From Parapristionchus giblindavisi (Eukaryota; Nematoda; Chromadorea; Rhabditida; Diplogasteridae): a stretch of DNA of 64,000 nucleotides. Below the pieces are notes generated by a model. The model was given only the letters and a program-made list of their open reading frames with translations, did no database searches and had not been told where the DNA came from. The stretch's first letter is position 1. Every line of letters begins with the position of its first letter. A program made the position numbers and the translations under genes. Of this stretch, positions 1 through 11,749 are shown piece after piece. The stretch covers positions 930,001-994,000 of the forward strand of contig CALSFV010000029.1 of the NCBI GenBank assembly GCA_943737045.1, read 5' to 3'.

Positions 1-81
1 AATAGTATAACATAAAAGTGTAGAATAGTCAAGAATAAATGACTATTCTTCGTGTTTATTTCATTTTTATCGTCCGGTGTT

Positions 82-267
82 CTAGAGTAGTGCCGAATCC
101 CGTCCCTGTAGAATCCGCCCTGCGCGAAGCAAAGTTTTCCTTGAGAGTACAGCCTCGACATTTCCATAGGAATTAAAGGATCCATCTCCAAGGGCATGGG
201 TCAGGTCTGCGAAAAGCCAGTATTCCGACGGGGCCAAATCAGGAGAATGCGGGGGAGAATCATTCAT
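82..267 (-). pseudogene. Tc1/mariner transposase C-terminal fragment (unit 1)
   Basis: Minus-strand reading contains PPHSPDLAPSEYWLF, the mariner-type signature around the last catalytic aspartate, then a short C-terminal stretch. The rest of a transposase was not found. It lies in the intron after exon 8 of gene 0. Confidence 0.7.
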
Positions 268-388
268 CTATATACGGCCAGTTCCTGCCTAACTTTATTG
301 GAGACATGGTGACCGGCGTTATTGCGCAAAGGTGTTATACAGGACAATTATATCATACATTGTGCCACAAAAGCATTTACAGACTTAC

Positions 389-3172
389 TTTTTCGAGCAC
401 ACTTCATCCGAATATTATCGTCCTCTATACGATGGTCTTTTCCATCATAAGCTACATATTCTCCCACTTTGCACTTAATGTTCTTAGTCAGAGTCCAGGG
501 TGTCTTACCGTACTGATATCTAAATCATTAGTTTTGCAGAAAAAAATAGTTAAAATAAAACGCTTACTGTAATTTGAATTGAGGATCAGAACATGCGTAC
601 TGGTCGGTGTATAGAGGTTGCTCACACGATTCACCAGCTTCTTTACACGATGAAGCATCGTATGAAATTGTGGAAGTACAATTGACTGGAAACGACTAAA
701 TGTTTTATAGTAAATAAAAATGATCTTTACTTTTCTTCGTGATCTTTTTATATTCCAATTCCAATAGTATTCCATTAGTTTGGTCACTTGTATAACGGAA
801 CTCATCTATTTTCGGAAAAACTTCTATGAAAGATCTCTGCAATATAGTGAAATTTATGTATCACTATCTTTTACAAACATTTATTGTCTTTTTTTATTCT
901 ATCCGTTATTGCATGGCAAAAAAATGAAGTATTAGATGTCCTTACTTTTCCGTCGGCGACACTCGCATTGAAGGAACATTGAACACTTGGCCCGTTTGTT
1001 TCTGTTTCTGAGACGATAACTGAAATAATCACATATGTTATTTTGGAGCTCAAAAATAGCGAAAAGAAAATAAAATGAACGAAAAACGATGTGGCAGAAA
1101 AGAAAGAAAAATTAAATTATCGCAACATTTAAACTTTTCATACACCTTTACTTTAACTTTTCGTACGCCTTACTTTATAGTTCAATATATAATATTAATA
1201 TATGTGTATAATATTCATAAAGCTTACCTCCAGGAGCTGCAGACGCACCTTTGCCTTTGCATTGAAAAATCTTCTCGTCATTATTATCTACTATTCTCAA
1301 TCCAGTATTTGGGTTTGCATTTACATCGCTCATGGTTATCTCCCATTTTCTGCCATTATATGGCCTAAAATATTGATCAGTTAGGCTGCAGTTTTGTTCT
1401 TCTTCAGATAGCTTCACAGTCGAAGCCAACCTAATCACACTAGTCGTACAAGATCCGGATCTCGGACAGATGTCATTGCAAAAAGTTCATCTCTTTTTGA
1501 TCTATGCGTAATACGTATATGTAATCTATACGTAATATTTTTCCATTAATTTCGGATTGAATGCAACTGTTATATGAAGAAGTTCCGGGAAAAACATACC
1601 TGATGGCAACAAATTTGGCACAGTCAGGATCATTATTTTCGACAGTAAGTTCCGTGTCAATATGAATCATTCTAATCTTAAAAGAATTCATATTCGACAT
1701 GCAATAAATTCGAAAAAGCTCTAAAGAGATCCGCGAATTTTTTTGTGTTTGAAAACAGAGTGGCAGCAAAAATATTACAGAACAGTTACAGAACACTAAA
1801 CTAACCAAACAACACTAACACTAACCAGACGATTGATTCTAACGATCAACGAAATAGCGAACGTTAGCTAACAAAGGAAGCACCAAACTTTACGGAAGAG
1901 ATTCTGAAATCTACGCATATGCGAATGTACAGATAGGTGAGGTTGTTTCAAAACTTGCTAGGATAATCTACCATGGGTGGTATTATAGAATTACAAAAGT
2001 TTTGCACACACCGCGCCAAATGCCGAATATAGTAAACTTCTCCACCGTTGAGAAAAACGCACTCCAAATTTTCGGAAGGTTTTTTCGAACGTTTTTTCAA
2101 TGCATATAATTTTATTTTTATTGAAAGTCCTGTGAAATGATGAAGAAACGCCATAAAATTCGATAAAATAAGAGAAAAAGGTATGTCGCGCGAAGAAGTG
2201 GGCGGAGTCTGAGTATTGCGCGGCAAATATCGGAATTTGTATTGTTCGGACATTTTTAATTCTATAATATACTTTCGTCAATTTCGGCACATGTCGAAAT
2301 ATTTTTCGGCTTTCCGAAATATATTTCGCGCACATGTTGAGAGATAGAGCGGTCAGTCTCCTCCTTATAGTTTGGTGATTCCCTTGTGAAAGATTGTTCC
2401 AGTTTTCCAAATATTCGGTAAACAGACCCTTGAACGTACCTTAGTTGTCTCTCCCTGACATGAGGAATTCACAAAACAAACCTAAAATGCAATGATGCTA
2501 ACTTCAACACTTCAGTATGGCTACTGATTTTCATCAGTGGCCGTATGAATGAACAGTTTTATGGGAAAATGTGACGTCATTAGCGTAGACAGAGGCGTTT
2601 TCCAAAAATCCTCCGCCTACGCTAATGACGTGACATTTTCCCGGAAAACTGTTTTCCGTTGTTCATGCATACGACCACAGATAGTTATTTATTTTTATTG
2701 AAAATATTTCACTAGATTAAAACTATGTAAGGAGGTATAACGTGTTTCGAAACGATTTAATTCATATTTTCAAGGACTGGTTGCCTATCTCTGCAATAAC
2801 ATTTTTCCGAATTAGCGCAAGTTTTTCGCTGCAAAGGTATTCCTTCCACGGAATGAAAAAATCCTACTAATGACTAATAACGATTTTCTCGAAGCTCATA
2901 AATATTTGAGATTTAATATCGACGGTGTCTTATCAGAATAGGATAGTGATTCGAATCGTATATGTCACTAGTCATATCTCCACGGTAGTGTGTTAAGATT
3001 AAGCTCATAAACCCCCGCTGACAATTCTGGCAGATCTTTACTAGTTCAGAGTTCAGAATGCATAATTATAGGAAAATCGAACCATTGTATCGATACACTC
3101 ATTCCAATCGAAATCGGCATACACTCCAGGTGACATCACCAGAATGAAGATCAGCAGGATGACAGCACGCAT
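389..3172 (-). CDS. Cys-rich membrane protein family, gene 0 (5' exons 1-8, continues off the left edge)
   Basis: Exons on the minus strand: 3083-3172, 2440-2481, 1600-1676, 1228-1364, 946-1019, 731-836, 568-685, 389-519. All junctions are GT...AG and the frame stays open across them. The start is chosen at 3172 because TTCAG lies one base upstream, as in the other members, which fits a spliced-leader acceptor. Exon 1 encodes a signal peptide (MRAVILLIFILVM...) and ends in the unusual donor GTTCG. Exons 2-8 encode cysteine-rich ectodomain including the first part of the 153-residue cassette. The next exon lies left of the window. Intron 1 holds a palindromic MITE at 2535-2680. It is identical in structure to gene 1; no truncation is seen within the window. 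Function unknown. Confidence 0.82.
2535..2680. mobile_element. Palindromic MITE A in intron 1 of gene 0
   Basis: GTGGCCGTATG...GTGACGTCATTAGCGTAGAC is inverted at CCTACGCTAATGACGTGAC...CATACGACCAC. Copies lie at 21222-21367 and 40623-40768. A second insertion of the family lies at 17277-17418 and 36678-36819. Confidence 0.75.
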
Positions 3173-3588
3173 TCTGAAATGATGGTTTAACTTTAAAAAA
3201 TCAATAAATAGAGAAAAGATATGTTTTCTATTTAAGAAGAATTGGAACAAAAATAATCGATATCTGATATGTGCACTCTTGACAAAAAGAGAAGGGCCCA
3301 ATAAATCTCTATAATAATTAGAAAAAAAGGAAGATCGACGAGGAATCTGGAGCGAGGAATGCAAACCAGAACGCAGTTACGTCAAATATCAGTAATTTGT
3401 AAATTGTTTAGATTGAATCACGGTATTCTTCTGTTTTTTTCTGTCTAGCATGCGGTAGGTCAGGCATTGTTGTCCATGTGACCTTTGTCATCTATCCCTT
3501 CCCTCGTCTATTCAATCTACAGATAAGAAACCCAGTTGAATCCCCTCCCAGAAGGTGTTTGGAAAGCCGGGATTTATATTTCCCTTTT

Positions 3589-3811
3589 CATGCAGAATCA
3601 ACGGACGAAGCTCTAATTACTACGTGGGTTATTTTCTTCAATGTTTAATGGAATATTTTCTCGATTCTATTTCGTCGCAAGAGCAGATAGTGAAGGACCA
3701 TCAAGAGATGAGATATTGTAAGATTAATCGATGTATAGATGAACGGAGACCCATTGATCTATGAAGGATCCCCTGCATGACCCACCGCACCAATGTGCGA
3801 AATGTGGTAGA

Positions 3812-3860
<49 letters not shown>
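3589..3860 (+). repeat. SINE-like repeat with (ATT)n tail, unit 1
   Basis: Starts ATGCAGAATCAACGGACG and ends in (ATT)n at 3811-3860. Corresponding copies are 22504-22800 and 41905-42201 with longer ATT tails. A second, diverged family copy lies in intron 1 of genes 1 and 2. A simple-repeat 3' tail is typical of many SINE and LINE remnants; no tRNA head was recognised. Confidence 0.55.
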
Positions 3861-3862
<2 letters not shown>

Positions 3863-3978
3863 GGTATACACTTAGTGTGCTCCTTTAAATGGCTCTCGAA
3901 TCTGAATGACCGTAAGCACGAACCCCTTATAGGCAGGCTCTGCTCCCTGGTTCGGGCTTCTAGAGTAGTGTCCTCTAG

Positions 3979-4160
3979 TGTAAAGGATGCATGGCCACGG
4001 CCCGATGAACCATAGCGACAGAGGAGAGGACAGCGGAGTACGGGGGCTTAGCTCAGTGGTAGAGCAGCCGACTTGCAAGCGGAAGGTCGTTGGTTCGAGT
4101 CCTTCAGCCTCCATCGTCTTTTGCGCGCTCCTCTGACATGAGAGACTTACAATCTCTACA
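3979..4160 (+). repeat. 5' LTR of the TRIM
   Basis: 182 bp, TGTA...TACA, identical to the 3' copy. It contains the tRNA-like sequence 4042-4113. Confidence 0.88.
4042..4113 (+). tRNA. tRNA-Ala(TGC)-like sequence in the 5' LTR
   Basis: 72 nt with a paired acceptor stem (GGGGGCT/AGCCTCC), a canonical A box (TAGCTCAGTGG), D arm GCTC...GAGC and B box (GGTTCGAGTCC). The anticodon loop CTTGCAA gives TGC. The anticodon stem pairs only in its three middle positions and the T stem has two T-T mismatches, so it may not be a functional tRNA; a pol III promoter within the LTR looks intact. Confidence 0.6.
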
Positions 4161-4316
4161 TGGCGACCACGGTAGGGAAGCAGCCGATAGTTGATCGGTG
4201 GGAGAATACCCCGGAGTGCTATCCCGAATCAAGTCATGAGGCCAAAAGCGATGGTATGCGTACAGTACTCAGCAGGGCTGGTGCCTCGATGGAACTCGGC
4301 TTATGGAGGGGTGGCA

Positions 4317-4498
4317 TGTAAAGGATGCATGGCCACGGCCCGATGAACCATAGCGACAGAGGAGAGGACAGCGGAGTACGGGGGCTTAGCTCAGTGGTAG
4401 AGCAGCCGACTTGCAAGCGGAAGGTCGTTGGTTCGAGTCCTTCAGCCTCCATCGTCTTTTGCGCGCTCCTCTGACATGAGAGACTTACAATCTCTACA
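4317..4498 (+). repeat. 3' LTR of the TRIM
   Basis: 182 bp, identical to 3979-4160, preceded by the purine tract at 4303-4314 and followed by the CTAG target copy. Confidence 0.88.
4380..4451 (+). tRNA. tRNA-Ala(TGC)-like sequence in the 3' LTR
   Basis: Identical copy of 4042-4113, same stem mismatches and intact A and B boxes. Confidence 0.6.
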
Positions 4499-6178
4499 CT
4501 AGTCATCTGCAGACCGAATTCGAAAGTAAGAATTTCTTCGCATGGGACCCTGATCCTCGAGAATTCTTTACTAATGGAATTGCAAGTATCGTGAAGCATT
4601 GGAACATGGCTTGTATCAAGCTTGTATTGATGTTGTTTTATTGTTTTTGTTCGCCGCAAGTCTCAGTCTTCCTCAGTGGTCGCCTGCTCATTTTGTTCTG
4701 AACATCAAGAATCCATGCCACGTCGGATAGGGTTGCCTTGGTCAATCAATGAATACCAACTTCTTCTGGTAACTCTAGACAAGACTTTTCACAACGAAAT
4801 AGAATAGAGATCCGCAATCGTGCGGTCAAGCAAAATGATTTTTTCAATAATTAATACATGAGAATTCTTGCACACGATTTTAATATGATAATTAAGAAAC
4901 AATTGGTGCAATTTCATGCACTCTTATTTATTCTGATTTCCATTGAAGTTGCGGTAAAAAAGAACCGATATAAAGCTAGAGAATGGTTTGAAATGATGCC
5001 AAAATGCGCTTGCTTTGCATGCTTGCACTTTGCACGATATTATTTATCAAAATCGCGCAGAATTACTCTTCATCATTTTAACATTGTCGAACCGGTCGTG
5101 CAAAATGCGGATCTCTATTTTATTATATGTGCTTTGTTAGATGCTCTCCTCGATATGTTTCCAAGCGAGGTCCATGTGTTTAGTTTGATCATCTGCTCAG
5201 AAAATAGTTTAGCCAAAAATCAAAGATCAATTGCCATAGGATGAAAGATCAAGTAGACAAGCACATTATGAAACGGACACGATTTCAAAAATTGCCTTAT
5301 GCTGGATGGCCTAGCAGAGGAACCAAAACGACGGCTTTGAGTCTTCAAGATTGATGAAAATAAAATAAACACATTTTACAAATTAGTGCATAATTCAGTA
5401 AGAGTGCATTAGGACTAGAGCAAAACACCAAACACATCACAGGCGCATAGCATGCTCATGACCGCTGGCTCTAAGCGAAAGTTTCCAACATAAATGTGAT
5501 AAATTAACGATGACGGTCCGGACGATAACCCTTATGAATGTGCCAGAATACTGTCCAAATCAATCCATAATTAGAGTTGTTCCTCTCTGGGCGTCTTCTG
5601 TAGTTTCGTAGGCTTAATGTGCTCAGTATGTGGCAAATAATCTCCGTAATCCGTGACACCCCGATAACAGGCCACGATATGTAACCAACGACGAACCACT
5701 TGTTCATAAGGCAGCAGATTCAGAAAATTTAGAGCAAAAGATCAAAGATCAGAAGATCAAAGATCAAACATTGGAGTATCAAGGTCCCAGGCAGGCATCC
5801 AACTTCCTTAGACTAACCTTGGAGAACGAGAGAGGAGACCAGTCAGCGTCGTCGAGATTGATGAAATAAAATGGAGAATGAATGGTGGACTCTCGATGAC
5901 TAATTTGTACCAATTATCATATCGAAATTATACAAATTATACATGATTATATATGTAATTTGGACACTAGTATGTGACAATCAAGAATGTATCTTGAAAT
6001 GATCATTAATTAAATTTAAATTTCGATTTGGGATGCAAAATTAACTCAATTTGCCAACGATCCAGAGATGTGATATGTCTCGAATTTTTATCATTATTCA
6101 TACTTGCAAATTGATATAACTTTCACCACATCATACAATGCACATAACACATGACACATCACGTATAGGCCGATTCGA
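4499..6178. other. Spacer without recognised gene, unit 1
   Basis: Between the TRIM and a unit 1-only segment. Several short open stretches have no recognisable product; a small cluster of AAAGATCA repeats lies at 5735-5770. Unit 2 and 3 counterparts (23209-24880, 42610-44060) are near-identical. Confidence 0.6.
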
Positions 6179-7053
6179 AAACTGCCTATACCTTAAAAAA
6201 CACATTTGCACTACGGGATGTGTTAAAATTACACGGACTGTTGTCTTCATCTGATTCTCTCCTTGGGAATGTGACCTTGAGTCTCTTCTGATAAGCGACT
6301 GCCCAGGTAATTGCCATCGAGTCCCCCCCCCCCCCCCCCGAGGACATGCAATACCTCCAAACCTCCAAACACTGTATTCGATTATGTTAAGATCGGAGGA
6401 GTTCGGAAGCCGTTCAATGTGGCCACAACTGGGCTAACTTTGTCATGTTATTGGAGACTCCGATATTCTTTACTCACGGGGCACGATGTCTCAATCCGTT
6501 GGCGTACGCCGTGGCGCACGCAGCGGGATAGAACCTTTAGACTGGGTAATCCGGCCTCTCAACGCTGTGCGCCGCGAGTTTTGATGTCCACCACGTTGCA
6601 CATGAAAGCCGATTCGATGAACGATGTACCTCTGTTCTTGTTCATTCCAAATGAACATTCTGCACATTCCCCATTGATACATAGAAGGTTTGACTTGCTG
6701 ATTTGACAGCTGGGGAGGTCATGCGTCATGATGGAGTTCGGAAGCCGTTCAGTGTGCATTGGGGGAATGACGAAATTGGTCCGGATAACTGTGGCCCACA
6801 ATCTAATAGCTATGGTATTTTGACCTTTGTTCTTTCCGAAATAAAGTTACTATAATACAGCTAGAAGATTATACCAAAAAATTATAAGCAAATTATTCAT
6901 TCAATTACTTGCGCCACCGCGAACTGTAGTTAAACTAACCTCATCAAGTTGTGCCGAGCATATCACCCTACAAGTTTTCGAATGCGCATCAGGGTTGTTC
7001 AGAAAAATAGGACAGTGCAAGAGAAATTTTTTGCAATATCCAGTCCAGTGGAT
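6179..7053. other. Segment present in unit 1, absent from unit 2
   Basis: Unit 2 joins GGCCGATTCG directly to CAAATTCAGCAACG (near 24883). The segment contains a C17 tract (6324-6340). Its start is related to 44230-44345 beyond the array (TTAAAATTACACGGACTGTT against CCAAAATTACCCGGACTGTT), so unit 2 probably lost it. No gene recognised. Confidence 0.65.
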
Positions 7054-7147
7054 ATTGCAAATTCAGCAACGCAGAGAGACCTTGCAGACCTTGTCTGAGA
7101 CCTTGAAGGTCCACTCAGCAACACATTTTGGTCATGTTTTATTATTT

Positions 7148-7840
7148 CAAAAAAGGAGGGGGGGGGGGCGTTTCGGCAACGGATCATAAATCGGTTGGGA
7201 GGTGGCATATGGCAATAAAAGTTGTACCATTGTAATCAGTAGGAGTGTAACGTATTATGCTACCGTAACCGTCCGGAATCGCAAACTGATTTTTTTCAGT
7301 CGACCATGATCCTGGGTTCTTGGTTGAGAATGGCCCGAGATCAAGTACTAGTTGCCATTATATAAACCGTGAGCCAACTTTTATTGTTTTGGATTCCGTA
7401 ACCCGAAACACCGTAATCTAGCTACCGTACCCTATAATATTGTAGAGACATTTACAAAAAACCTTGTGAAATTACGGTAGTTCGGGTTATGGTATTCATT
7501 TCGTTTATTTTTCTTTCATCGTACGCGTTTCATTATATATTCATGAATGCGTATAAATAAAAGTTGGTTCACTGTTCATATAATGGCAACTATTTTAGTA
7601 TTTGATCTCGGTCCATCATGAATTTTTCGACTTCGATCATTCTCAACCATCAACCCCGGATCGGCCATGAACAGTCATGGGTCGACTGAAGAAAAAAACA
7701 GTCCGTGATTCCTGACGATTACGGTAGCATAATACCGTACACTCCTACTGATAACAATGGTACAACTTTACAACTTTTATTGTCATAGGCCACCTCCAAA
7801 TCGATTTATTATCCGTTGCCGATATGGGCGCCCCCTTCAA
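7148..7840. mobile_element. Foldback element, unit 1
   Basis: Arms of more than 200 bp are inverted copies: GTTTCGGCAACGGATCATAA...GCAATAAAAGTTGTACC against GGTACAAC...TTTTATTGTC...CCGTTGCCGATATGGGCGCC. The inner segment includes ACCGTAACC-type words. Copy in unit 2 at about 24980-25645 has a 17-bp deletion in the left arm. A diverged relative of the right arm lies at 54365-54600. Confidence 0.65.
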
Positions 7841-8011
7841 AAGAGACAAAACCAGATTCTGCATGTTAGAGAAAGAACAACTGCTGTTTTTATGATTGGA
7901 ACGCAAAACGATCAATAAGCTGAATTAGCATAAAATAATTTATGTATGGCATGTAGAATAACTTATATTTCTGTCTTAACAGTTTGTTCACGAAAATATT
8001 GCTCGGACTCC

Positions 8012-8436
8012 ACCTTTAAGCGAATACACACCATTTTAAAGACAGTTTAGACCAGGGATGTCCGTAAATTTTTTTCGTAAAATTTTCGTATATGAGATTA
8101 ATTTGAAAACAATGCCGGAAAAAAATCATTCTTTGGAATGGAATCCCGCGAATATTTTCATGAGTTGTAACGTCTGGCTTGTCATTTGTCCCTTACATAA
8201 GAGAGTAGTTAGATATTTTCATGCACAGTCGCGGATCTCTTCACCAAGAATGAAATTTCAAGCAATTTTTTATAATTTGGCACTTTAGAAATTTTAGGAA
8301 TTTTACGAATTATAAGAGGAAAAAAGTCGTAAAATTACGTTTTACGAAAATTCTACGAAAATTTTTTTACACACATCCTCATCTCATCACACATCCCTGG
8401 TCTAAACTGTCTAAAAAGGTTGTGTACTCGCTTTAA
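8012..8436. mobile_element. MITE with TTTTCGTAAAATT core, unit 1
   Basis: TTAAGCGAATACACACC...GTTTAGACCAGGGATGT is inverted at ACATCCCTGGTCTAAAC...GGTTGTGTACTCGCTTTAA. The unit 2 copy (about 25817-27360) holds the 1.1-kb foldback insertion 26029-27111. TACGTTTTACGA-type words recur at 9195-9260 and 13585-13985, perhaps related repeats. Confidence 0.6.
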
Positions 8437-9387
8437 AACAGTCGTCTTGAATATATTGGGGTTTTGAGATGCGCTGACTATGAGCCGATTGAAATGAAAA
8501 AATAATAATTTTTTTAAATGTTTCTAACGGTCGATCCAAAATTCGGAAAAAAATAACTAGCGGTATTTAAAAAAATGTTTTTTTCAATCGACTCAGCACA
8601 TCTTACTGGTTTATACTAGTTTAGATTATACTTTTTATTGATATTCAAGTTATCACATGAGGGTTAGGATGGTATATTATTATACAATCTAATATGCTCT
8701 TCTCAAAAACAAAACGAGCAACGAGATATATAAAACAAAACAGATATACCTTATATATCATATACGAGACTGTAGTAGTCGCGGCCCTTCAATGTTGAAG
8801 CCCATGGCATCATGCAGCTGGGAAAATCCTGAACGAGAATATGTACTGATTGCTGGATACAACATTCATCTCATCTGATCATCTACTGATTTGATAAAAT
8901 TGATTGATTGACAACATTCATACAACAAACAAATAGAGTATCCCGCTACTAATGAAGTATATGTTAGATATTGACCGTATAAAATACACTTGTTTATTTG
9001 GTACGAGAGTAGCCAACCGCTACCACAATGAATTTCTATGTTTAGAGAGAGAGAGCACCGGTGAGAGAGTATGTAGATCAGAGAGAGCGAGGAAGGAAAG
9101 GAGGAAAGAATGGGGAGTTAATCGATAGTTCTTCCTCTGTTTAGCAGCAGTAGCAATGCAGTTATGCAAGTACATTTTATACGGACAATAACAGGGTTGT
9201 GCATTTTACGTTTTACGATTTTACGAATTTTACGATTTTACGGCTTCTTTCGTAAAATTTTATGAAATGGCAAAAACTGAATGATTGGTGAAATAATTTT
9301 CAAGATTTTGCGGAAAATCAATCTTTGGGGATGCACACATAATTGCCTTGCCTTGTCTATCCTTTTTATGAGAGAGTCCTTTCTTTA

Positions 9388-9600
<213 letters not shown>

Positions 9601-9638
9601 ATTCCTTATATATCACGCTATCTTAGAAAATCGACATA

Positions 9639-11209
9639 CAGTACCGTGCAAAAGTAAGAACGAAAATCGTAATTATGGTGTCCCTAATCGGTCAATTTGG
9701 AAATTTGGTAGTTTTAAACATATTTCACTGCTGTTCTTGACATGACTAAGGTATATAACATACTCCTTGTCTTCGGAGTGCACCTGCACGGTGCAGTGCG
9801 GATCAATATTCTATGATGTTTTGGTTTTTCAGCAATAACTTTCTTCCCAGTCAACCGTTTCTCTTCATTTTTTAGTATGTTTGTATCGATCATACCATGG
9901 TATAGTTATCCAATTTTTTTTGGATAATGGATAGCAAACAACGAAATAGTGATCAATTTACGAAAAATGTGATTTTTCAGCGAAATCAGCACCTGGGAAT
10001 AGGTGCACTCCGAAGACGAGGAGAAGTTATATACCTCAGTCATGTCAAGAACAGCAGTGAAATATGTTTAAAACTACCAAATTTCCAAATTGACCGATTA
10101 GGGATTACTGTAGGTGCACACCATAATTACGATTTTCGTTATAAAAACGATTTTTTCGCATAATATGTATTTTTTAAAAATTATAATTTTCAAACTGAAG
10201 ATGTGTTATAATATTTAGAAGCGATTGAACAAATAAAAAGTTGTAGGCTTGTTATGATGAAATAGTGAAAATTAATTAAATGTGAATTTTTTTCCGAAAA
10301 TTCACAATTCCAGCTTTCATTGACCGTTGATGAAAAAACTCACCTTGACAATAGTTTCTTAGAACTAGCTAAGGGTTCGATTGAGCCCACTCACGCATCG
10401 ATTGGATTCGAAATAAACTTTTTAGGAAAAGGCGCCAAATCGTTCTGTGGTCCCTGAAGCGAATTTTCAATTGGAAGCAATTTCCAAGTATCAGTGTACT
10501 TCACTCATGGAGCCTGTAAATATCACACATAAAACAGAAAAATCCATTTTTCATCGATACCAAAAAATATCCCACTTGTTGAATTTTCTCAGATAGTGTT
10601 TTATATTATTCAATAGTCGTATATTAGAATATTAGAATATTCGCGGGTTTTATATCTTAGATCAATAAATTCCAATTTGACTTCCAATGTTATTTTTATG
10701 GGCAAAGTCGTAATTGAATTGCTGTAATCTCGCCACTTTGTAGATGTGTTAGGTAGATGTTTAGGCACTTCAAATTTTAAAATTTTTAGAAAAAATGGCT
10801 GGGAAATACTGTAAGCAAAAAATATGGAATGAAATTCTTTCGAATTTTCTCTTCGAGGACCGGAAAACTTCCGAAATTGGCATGATAATACTCCTTGAAT
10901 CAGAGGCCTGTAGCGCAACTGCAGACTGAGTTATGGCAATTTTACGAAAATTTTATGGGTCGGGCGAATTTAGATAATTCTCTATTGCGGTTCTTTATTG
11001 CGGTATGCAATCAACGTGATTAATGGATTAAAATGTTTCCTGATTGTTGTTCAATCATCACAGAAAATTGGAGTCACAGAAAACATCTACCTAACAATAA
11101 GAACCACCAGTATGATGAAATCATTTCATCAACGTGGGTAATAATCGATACCGTCAAAATTTTCTCCAATGTTTATACTTTTTTGCGTCCAAACTTTTGC
11201 ACGGTACTA
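9639..11209. mobile_element. Tc1/mariner-type non-autonomous element, unit 1
   Basis: TIRs CAGTACCGTGCAAAAGT and ACTTTTGCACGGTACT with TA outside (9637-9638, 11210-11211). An internal inverted repeat joins 9665-9790 and 10000-10140. No transposase recognised in the 1.57 kb; an open stretch at 9927-10163 (MDSKQRNSDQFTKNV...) is not identifiable. Located 3' of gene 1. Confidence 0.75.
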
Positions 11210-11749
11210 TAGCTGAACAGTAAGACAAACCTATATTTAAGAGAATTTCATAAATGAGAAGGCGCAGACGATGAGAGACGATGAGAGTACATCATTGTAC
11301 AGTCATACCGTACTTTTTGGCATTTTGTAAAATTTTCATTGCAGTATCATTCTTTGTTAAAGAAACTGTGCCCCTCCAATCCTTATAAAATATTCACAGT
11401 ATTTTTCTGGTATTTCACAATTTATCATTTTCACTTGTGGCAGACTTGTAAGTATACTTCAAGTTAGGTCTACCTCATGTATATTTTGTAATTGATTCCG
11501 TGAATTTTTTTTCTACTTGATGTGGATTGAAAGTAAACTTCAGTGTTATGTAGACTTTAAATTTTGAAATACCAGTCAGGACATTGAAACAATGGGCGTG
11601 AATATATTTTTTAACCAAAAAAGAAGGTTCAACTTTGTGCAAATATTGCGACCCATGATAAATTGTGTTATTACGTCGCACTCTTTGAACAATACTGAAC
11701 AATATATAAATATAATTTATATCTTCACAATTAATGGATGGGGGATTCC

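Larger units (their letters stand above)
3979..4498 (+). mobile_element. Miniature LTR retroelement (TRIM) with tRNA-like LTRs
   Basis: Two identical 182-bp direct repeats (3979-4160, 4317-4498) start TG and end CA. They enclose 156 bp that begins immediately with TGGCGACCACGG, a primer-binding-site-like sequence ending in the complement of a tRNA CCA tail and close to the known tRNA-Arg type TGGCGACC. The internal part ends with a purine-rich stretch GGAGGGGTGG before the 3' LTR. CTAG flanks both ends (3975-3978, 4499-4502). Units 2 and 3 have the empty site with a single CTAG. There is no coding capacity. Identical LTRs indicate recent insertion. It sits about 0.8 kb upstream of the gene 0 start. 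Confidence 0.9.

Noticed and set aside
871..1053. Open-frame extensions beyond exon borders (for example 871-945 and 1020-1053)
   Set aside because: The paralogue in gene 4 shows conservation only between the AG and GT borders; the extensions are intron readthrough.
3872..4659. Two near-identical proteins containing EAEGLEPTTFRLQ on the minus strand
   Set aside because: Antisense of the tRNA-like LTR sequence of the TRIM; a familiar false gene pattern.
4858..5244. 128-residue open frame upstream of gene 0
   Set aside because: In units 2 and 3 small indels shorten the same frame, and no domain or splice support was seen.
9927..10163. 78-residue frame in the Tc1-type element
   Set aside because: Overlaps one arm of an internal inverted repeat and shows no transposase motif; kept only as part of the element.
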